Positions 34,801-43,800 of a DNA stretch of 64,000 nt are shown in pieces. How positions within the stretch are numbered: position 1 is the first letter of the stretch; every line of letters starts with the position of its first letter. This DNA comes from Dendrophyllia cribrosa (Eukaryota > Cnidaria > Anthozoa > Scleractinia > Dendrophylliidae). The DNA lies in the NCBI GenBank assembly GCA_024195265.1, contig JAJLRJ010000005.1, positions 19,028,036 through 19,092,035 of the forward strand, in the 5' to 3' direction. The notes beneath the pieces are model-generated. The model had not been told where the DNA came from, made no database searches, and worked only from the letters and a program-made list of their open reading frames with translations. The position numbers and the translations under genes were made by a program.

Positions 34801-37800
34801 ACACTTTGTTGAATGTAGGAAAGAAAAGCTATTTGATACTGACTTCAAAACAAAAATATATCTGGGTCTTCTTTAAATTTAATTTCCCTGTGGCGGCCGG
34901 TGGTGTGATTTCTTAACCCCAGAGAAAAATAACTTTTAGCTTTTGCAAATTTATTTTTTGTTCCCAGCCATACAAATGACATTTTACAATATGGTATCGC
35001 TTAGCAGTGTACTTTGCCGGAAAGATGTTACATGAATAAATCAGATAGGAAGTTTTTATTGAGAGCAAATAGCGTTGTCTGTGCGGAGTATCATGTTACC
35101 GCACTGTAACTTTTAGGCATCGTCCACACGTATCCGGAAATTTGTGAAAACGCAAATTTTTTTTTACGAATACGGCTTGCGTCCACACGTATCCAGCGTA
35201 TTTTCCGGCCGTATCCGGAAATTTTTGAAAACGCTCTCCAGAGTGGAAATTTTTATCCGATACGAATACGTGTACGTGTGGACGGTCGTATCCGGAAATT
35301 TTCGAATACGCTTTCGTCATTCTCTTGGATCCAGTCTTCACGGCGAGCGTTATAAACAAACATGAGCACTGTAAGCTTCGAGAATCTCGCCATACTTGTC
35401 AACACAAGATTCCCAGTCGATGCTTTTGGTGATTTGCTTCGTTTTGTATTCTTTTGAGACCGTCAGCAGTAGTTCAGCTTCATCATCGGTCCATTTATAT
35501 GTATCAGCATACTTTTTCTTGTAGATTTAGACATTTTTTCGAGTGATAAACTACAAGCTTCGACTGTTTACACCTCGCAGTAGCTATGGCGCGAAAGAAA
35601 TGGCGCCTAAATCTTATGCGCATGCTCATTTCAGGATTCTCTCCGGCAAAAGAACTGGGCACTAGAGCAAATCAGAAAATTTCCGGATACAATCGGATAC
35701 GTGTGGACGGCTGAAAACGATTCGAATACGCTGCGTGTGGACGCGAAAATTTTCGCCTCCGCAAAAAAATATTTGCGGGAACAAAAATTTCCGGATACGT
35801 GTAACCAGTTCAGTGAAAACAATATGTTGTGTGTTCTACAGTTAAATCAACAACAATAAAAATGATTTAAACAGTTGCCAATACTGTCGAAACAGTAGAC
35901 TTAGTTTTCTAAAGTCCTGCAACTGTAACAGTTTCGCCTAGTTTCTATTACCTTGTAGTTACGCAACCACATATTTGTTCCAGAATCGACAATCTTCATC
36001 ATTTCCCACAGTTTGAATTAGTGAATAAATATATCCCACTCATAAAAACCGTAAGACGTTATAACCTTCTATCTAAAAACTTACATTTTAATCTTTATGA
36101 CAAGTACAGAGTTCGATTACCGTCCTCTGAAATTATCCAAAGATCGAACTCTGATTGAATTCAAAGCATGTAAATGTAGAGCAAAATTTGGACCGGATGA
36201 ACTTGAATTGCTGATTCCAATGACAGAATGGAAATAGCACAGTTGTATGCCAAGTTATTGAATAGCTACTATTCCTTTGTAAATTGGCGATCCGAGATTA
36301 GGGTTTTCTCGGATCAACTGTTTGTATCCGGACCGACATTATCACCTGCCTGTTTGTTTGTATAAAACGAGCAAACTTTGAATCATCATCGTGCCGGACC
36401 TTTGTCAAATGTAGTCCTTTTTTTGGTGAATCCTGCGTTAATCTTCTATAGCTAGCATAAAACTATTGTAACAATCAGATAATTCTACTGGCACTCTAAG
36501 AACTTACCAGTCCGAGTCATTGTCGACGTCCTCGATTGTTGGCTCGTCCATGTTGTTTGCATTGGGCGAGAGAAATAAATTATTTTTGGCGCGAAATAAA
36601 TTATTGCGTTAAACCGACGCCCATCTCGGACAGGGGTGTGGAGTAGGGGAAGGCGGGTGGGTGGGGTAGGGGAAATCAGAGCAAATCCTGAACGAATAAT
36701 TATAAAGCTTGTAAATGAATAAAATATGCTTTTGAAAGCCTTTAGCGTTATGCATGTTTAATACAACATTCACTGTACTCTCATTTCGTTTCATTCCGCT
36801 CCATTCCGCTCCATTCCGGTCCATTCCGCTCCATTCCGGTCCATTCCGGTCCATTCCGCTCCATTCCGGTCCATTCCGGTCCATTCCGGTTCATTCCGCT
36901 CCATTCCGCCTCATTCCGGTTCATTTCGCTCATTCCGGTATTTAGTAACGCCCTAATGTTTCTTCTTTGTACTGGTATTCGCAGTGCGGAGCGAACAAGA
37001 CATCTTCCAGTTTACACGCTTGCATCTGGTCCAACAAACAGCATACGAGGCGCAGCCTTTATGTCGGGAGTGCAAGATGCAGTCGTGATTGACATTGGAG
37101 GAACAACCACGGACGTGGGGGTAATCAAGGAAGGATTTCCAAGGCAAGCGTCTACAAGGGTTAAGGTGAGTTGAATTCTTTGGTTTTTATTTAGGGTCAC
37201 CAAAACTCACGTGAAGTACACCCATTTGTGATCCTTGATTTCAAACTTGATTACAATAACATAGTAGAGCGCTTCTCAGACTAGTGTCGTAAAACCAAAA
37301 CCAAAGTTACACTCTGACCAATCAAAACAGCCGCAGACAATCCACTGAACCAATCAGGACTTGAAGCAAATACAGGTTGCCGGCGCCAAGCGCGGGAAAA
37401 CACGTAAGAGTAAGTCACGGTTGGTTTTGGTTTTACTTCTGATTGATTGAGAAAGTGGCGCGAGATCTTTTGGCCAATCACAAAGCGTAGCATGCAAGCA
37501 ACTGTGAAATTATTTTCGACACTCAATAAAAAATCGCTCTATTTCATTCTGTTTCTGTTAAAAGGAAAATATTCCATCCAATTATAAGAAAATATCTCAT
37601 TTAATACAAAACCGTTTTGGTTTCTATTATAATGCAACTTGCGAGTTACATTTTCATTTACCAACTGCGAAGTTGTAGAATGTCGTTTCTCAGACATAGG
37701 AGGATCTTTACATTTACTTATCAATTTCATCAACTGATTAATAAACACATTTGAGGTGTACATCAAAAGAAGCGTGATCTCAATTAATGTCTTGATCTCT

Positions 37801-40800
37801 CTTGGTCTTCGGTAGCAATCACTGCTACGTCAACATATTCAGATCAAGTATAAACTTTATGCACTCTAACCTGCGACAAAACCTGCAAAGCTGCAAAAAA
37901 TCGCGGAAAAACCCTGCAAACCTGCAGAAAAAAAAAACAGCATAAAAGATCTATCTTACTGTACCCCGTTGAATATAGATTGGAGGTGTCAACACCAACT
38001 TCCGGATGCCTGATGTACTGAGCGTCAGCCTTGGAGGTGGATCCATAGTGCAAAAAAATGCAAGTATCTTAGAGATGGTTTTCATATATTTTTCAATACT
38101 GGAGCAACTACTCCGGCTAGCATTACAGGAACGAATACTTCCTTTAGCAAAGAAATACTTTGGTGAAGACATGGGTATATTTCCATGCATCTAAAATCTC
38201 TTTAATATTTTCCTCTAATCCCTAAGAGAATAGGAAACAGCAGATTAAGCAAATGTTAAAGCCAATGTATGTTTTATTTCTTTAATTGGTGTGATGAGTA
38301 AAATACCTTTTTATACGTTATTTTGCGTATGACATATCATACATTAGGGAGGAATAAGAGTTGGTCCTAAAAGTGTTGGCTACAAGTTGACTTATGAAGC
38401 ACTTGTGTTCGGAGGAGAAAAGTTAACGTCTACTGATATCGCTGTCGCGTCTGGTTTTTGTTATAATATTGGAGACAAGGAAAGAGTGGTGATCCCAGAA
38501 GACGTAAGGGTTGGAGCACTGAATTCTATCAAAAGAAAGATTGAAGCAGCAATAGATCGGGTTAAGGTATTATTACTATTCAGTATTATTATTATTATTT
38601 GTTTTTTTTTTGGGGGAGGGGCGGGGGGGGGGGGGGGTGGGAATGGTGTCATGTGGCCCATTGTTCCTCAACTTTGGGTCTTTGGGTAGTCTTCTATCGG
38701 TGTTGGTCTGTAATAATCGGGAAGTCAGTGTCGTCTGTAATCAATATAAAAAAATCGGCATTTTCCCTAAGTTGTCTTCGGACTGCTTTTTTGGGAAAAA
38801 AACTAAAATTGGATTTGTGATCTCAGATCGTACGGATTCTTCATGGCCAAAACTCTGGATCCTTTAAATGGTCTTAAATATAACGTAAAAATACCGTTGG
38901 TATGCAAATTAACGTATTTTGAACTCAAAATATATGTGATAAAATCTTACCTACATTGCCCATCATATGAAATCATATGATATCGTGAAAGAAACAAAAC
39001 ATCAAACGGAACGAGTAAAGTTACACGAAAGACCGCTTGCCAGATGTATTTTTTTTTTCAATCCTTTCCCAAAAAATCGCTAAGATCTCGAATCTTAAAG
39101 CCCAGATTTAGATTTGATCTGAAGAGTCTCACTATATGGATTCGACCGATACATGATTCGTTTTTGGATTCTAGTAAAAGAACGTAAAATCCTTTTTTGG
39201 ATTAAAGAATTCGGATTCTGACTTTCCCAAAACAACTCAGCCTAAGTAAGCAGTGTAATTAAATGTTTTAAGAAATTTAATACAGACGTTTCTGTAGATA
39301 AAAGAGATAAAAAGCTGTGATAAGCTCTCGCCTCTCAGCCATGTAGAATTCTGCAGTTGAAATTATTCTTCCATAACTTTAAGCTAAGTAAGAAAAGAAA
39401 ACAAGTTTTGGAGGAGTTGTTGGAGAAGAACGAAACGGTTGATGTAACAGATATAAAAACTTGTTTAAGTAATCAAGAGCGGTTTTTTATGGCATACCTA
39501 TAGGTTTAATGAATTCCCTGCATTTTTTCCAGTCATACAACAAAATCAAGACTGTAGTCGAGGCTTTGCGAATATAGATAATATTAGGTGCGTTTACACG
39601 GGGTACTTTTACCGTGGTAAATGACCCTTTCACCACGGAAAACTGCATTTAATGAGTGTGACCGACATTTCCCGAGGTAAATTTCCCGTGGTTAATATCC
39701 ATGGATACATCAAAACGATAACACGAAGCGCCCATGACATTTAACGTGGTAAGTTGCAATGCCAATCACGGTACATGGTGTGTGTAGCCGAACCTTATTT
39801 CAAGACGGCCATTTTGGTGGTCAGAACAATGGAATGTTCATCCTCATCCTCTATTTTAATGTAAACGAGTTATATTGTTTGTGACCACAAACATGGCCAC
39901 CGTGAAACCATCCGATGGCCTACGGGGGAAGAGGGGGCGGGGGGGGGGGGGGGGGGGGGGGGGGGTGGTCGGGGTTCAACTGGCAATCAAGCAATCAATT
40001 TACCCAGGGAGCCTTGATTAAACAAAAACGATCCATGAATTTTAAAAACAGTGAAGAAAACTTTATTTTTGACCATCTGTCTTCCCAACAGCTAAATGAT
40101 GAAGACCAAAAAGTTATCCTTGTTGGAGGAGGTAGTATTCTTGTCAACCCAAAAAAGTCACATACCTTAAAAGGAGCTAAAAATGTCGTTTGTCCTGACT
40201 ATTATCAGGTAATTATCTCGAGTATTTTAACTAATTTATAATAAAATGGAAACGTTTGCACAATAGACTATTTTACAGTTGTGTGCTTTGTACCCTGGCC
40301 TTTGCGTGAAAGTGAGGCTGGAGTTGACTTTGTTTTGATACAAACCTTCCTGCTTTTCATATGTAAATCATGTTATTAGTTAGCATAAGAACAACATGAG
40401 TTACATATGAAAAGAAGGAAGGTTTCTATCAAAACAAGGTCAACTTCAGCCTCATTTGCACACAAAGACCAGGTTACTAAGTAGAAACTGTAAAATGGTC
40501 TATTAAAGTTTCACTTGACTTTACACATGCATCACTCTAAGTTCCAGACATGTAGCCAAAACCCTTTTTCTTTGACTTCCGTTGTGGAGCGGGATATGCT
40601 ATACATCGACTGATAGGGGATAGGGGGAAAATAATAGCTAAAATAATGATTCAGAGGTCGCGAGGTCGTGCCTTGATATACATAGTTTTGGCATATTCAA
40701 GCCAATTGAATGTGCATCTTTAAGCGTAAGTAATCGTGTTCATTGGCACATCAAGGCAATATTTTTACATTGACAGTTATCATTATTCTTATCGTCTCTG

Positions 40801-43800
40801 CTTTCTAAATCTAAATCTGAATCTAAATCGAATACTGCATTAAACTCCCGTATGGGATAAAATACAGGAGCGTGATCAGCGGCAGTCATATTTAGTCATA
40901 ATAGTGACTAGAGCCAATAATTTGGGAAATGTCCAAGTGTGATAAGCCAGATTTAAATGATTGAAGTTAAAGGTTGTTGGATTGAAGGTGTCTGTAAGTT
41001 AAAAGTAAAGTATGACGTATTTTGCGGTCACTTGACTGGAGAGGTGTAGTGAAGACATCAACATAACCATGAACAATTTTGTACATTAGCGTCAGGCGGG
41101 CTATTGTTCTGCGTTCCTCGAGGGACTGCCATCCAACACTACTAATCATGTTCGTTACGCTTGACTCCTTATGGTAATCTCCTTTTACAAATCGTGCTGC
41201 TCGCCGTTGTACCTTCTTGAGTGATAAAGCATAATGAGAAACATGCTACATTTTGAAGGGCTCATTGCTCCTTTATACCGTGTCAATGTGCTAGGTTGCT
41301 AATGCTGTTGGTGCTGCTTTAAGCAAAGTCAGTGGAACCTTTGATCAGGTGATTTCCATGGACAACACAGCACGTGCAAATGCTCGTGAGTACGCCGAGA
41401 AAGAGGCACGCAAAAAAGCTGTCGATGCCGGTGCTGACGAGCAAACCTTGGAAGTGATTGACGTGATGGAAGTACCGCTGGCCTACCTGCCCGGAAATGC
41501 TGTGCGCTATTATCTGAAAGTTGTTGGAGACTTGAAAAAGGTCGAGGGAAGTCCAGAGGAATTCTCAGGTAAAAAAGAGACGTAAGCTCATTAATTAACG
41601 ACTGAGTGCTATACTCGGTCAGTGGGGAAAGGAAAGGATGAAAAAATATAACTGATTATGTAAAATAAAATCCGTCTCAAAGTATATTTGATTATCATGC
41701 TCGCATTTCTACATGGTTTTCAGTAGCACTAACTTGCTTGGATTTTTTTAATGAAGTCCATCGAAGGGTTGTCGAACTATGTTACCGGCAGAATTGTGTC
41801 AGGCTCTCCCAGCACTTATCTGGGGCTAGAGAAAATATTTGAGTAATGCCAGTTCGAAGGATTCAATATAAGCAAGGTGTCCATAGAGTAACTTTGTACT
41901 TTGGTACCGCGTTCATTCACTATTGTAAAATATAATTTCCCGCTTCTAGAATTTATCCATTAAATTATTACCCTCTTGCAGTGTGAGTTGAAATACCTGT
42001 GATCCAACATAACGCTAAGGAACAATAACACAGCAAACACAACCTTTTCTTTTTTTATTGCATTTCAACAATAGTTGTATCATAGCGACAATACTAACAA
42101 TACTACATACAATTAGATCAAACATCATTTATTAAAATACTACGTACAATAATGTAACTTATAATTATACTACTTATACTACTAATATTACTACTTAATA
42201 TTACTTTATTAGTACGGTAACCCTATTTACAAATAAATTACTCGCAATAATCTACTTATAAAGTACGCCGATAGTGGTCAGTACAATTATTCTTTTCTAC
42301 ACTTCCCAGCAGGTAACAAATTAAGTGACAATGAATCAACAGAGGAGTCTCCTTCTGTACAGTTGCAGACCCCTGCCGCGGCAGAGCGGACCAATGAAGA
42401 ACAAGACGCCATTGAGTTCAGAGATCCTTATGTAGATCCAGCGTCTGGGGACTGGATTTTAAACGAGTTTGATATCGAATGTATCTCCACTGGTGCAGGC
42501 ATTTTAGGATGCGGGGGTGGTGGAAGCCCCTACCTTGGTAGATTAAGGGCCCTGAAGCTCATTAAGACTGGAAAGGAAATCCGTGTTATTCACCCCGAAA
42601 GGTGAGAGTTGATGAAGATTACAAAGAGTTGGCTTTTTCATGTTTGTGTTTGATTCATAACCTCAATTACTGCTTTACCTGTGCCAAGTCCCTCCCAAAA
42701 TTAAATATAAAGGGTGCAGTACACTTTTTTTTTTCAGGTTAGGATCATCTTCAGGACTGACTGGTCCAGTGGGAGTAACAGCTTCGATGGGTGCGCCCAT
42801 GATCGATCTAGAGAAATTGTTCAGCGGTCGGGAAACTACATCAGCGCTTGAGGCAGTTCAAGCGATTCTATTTAGCGGTAGTAAAATTAAGGAGAAACAT
42901 GTTGCGGATGGAAGAATTAGGGTAGCCGAAGGTGTACAAGACTTATTATATGGGAAAACGGAGGTATTGTTGTCTTCTGTATTTCAGCAAATAGCGTTCA
43001 TATTCGAAAGCAAACATTTTCACGTAAATAAAATATACGAAAATTATAACACCTCTGTATTCGAATAGTAATAAAAAACTTTTAAATCCAAACAAAACAA
43101 ACTTATAAAAAAAACAATTTGTTTGAAGTATTAAAGATGAAGCAAGACGAAAATATATTAATACGATAATGTTTTCCAGATTCTGCAATAACTTCGATAA
43201 CTCAGTTTTGGATCTTGGGTAGAGAGACCTTTTACTTTTGTTTTATTGTCAGTTAGTTAGTTAGTTAGTTAGTTAGTTAATATGTATTTACTCAATTAAT
43301 GCCCGGGGCGTCTGTTACACACTCAGTGCGTTAGAAGATGCGTTCATTTTTGGCTATTTCTGAATAAGCTAAGTGCCGTTACCAAATGTGCAAATAAACG
43401 CCCCGGCCCGCTGTATAAAACGCCCGGGACGTTTATTTCTCTTAGGGGGCGTCTATTTGAAAGTAGGCGTTTAATAAAGTAAATACGGTGATTTGTTGTT
43501 TGTCGCATTCACCATCCTTCCTACATCTATTTTACCCTCGAAGTTAGTAATTGTCTTGCGTGGAAAATCAAATAAATAAAAATGCTTTAAGTGAATTATG
43601 TGTCCCGCTTAAATACAACATACTTTCTTTTACTTTTAATTTCCAGCAGACTCAACCAAACAGAAAATTAGTCGCAATTGTTTGCGCTGATGTTGGAGGC
43701 ATTAATTCCATGGAACCCTTCACAGCCGGCGCAGAAATGGCACTTCCTATCGTAGACGCAGATGGCTCGGGGAGAGCTTTTCCCGGACTGGAGATGTTGT

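Larger units (their letters stand above)
28407..36953. mobile_element. Complete Mutator-like element (8.55 kb) in intron 2 of the plus copy
   Basis: The ends are GGGCGTTACTAAA(C/T)ACCGG, inverted, and the terminal ~95 bp match with one difference before the arms become variable minisatellite. Both borders carry TAATGTTTC (28398-28406 and 36954-36962), a perfect 9-bp target duplication. An apparently intact three-exon transposase gene lies inside on the minus strand. It also contains a poly-C tract, a nested word element and a tandem duplication. Every part fits a recently mobile autonomous MULE. Confidence 0.94.
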
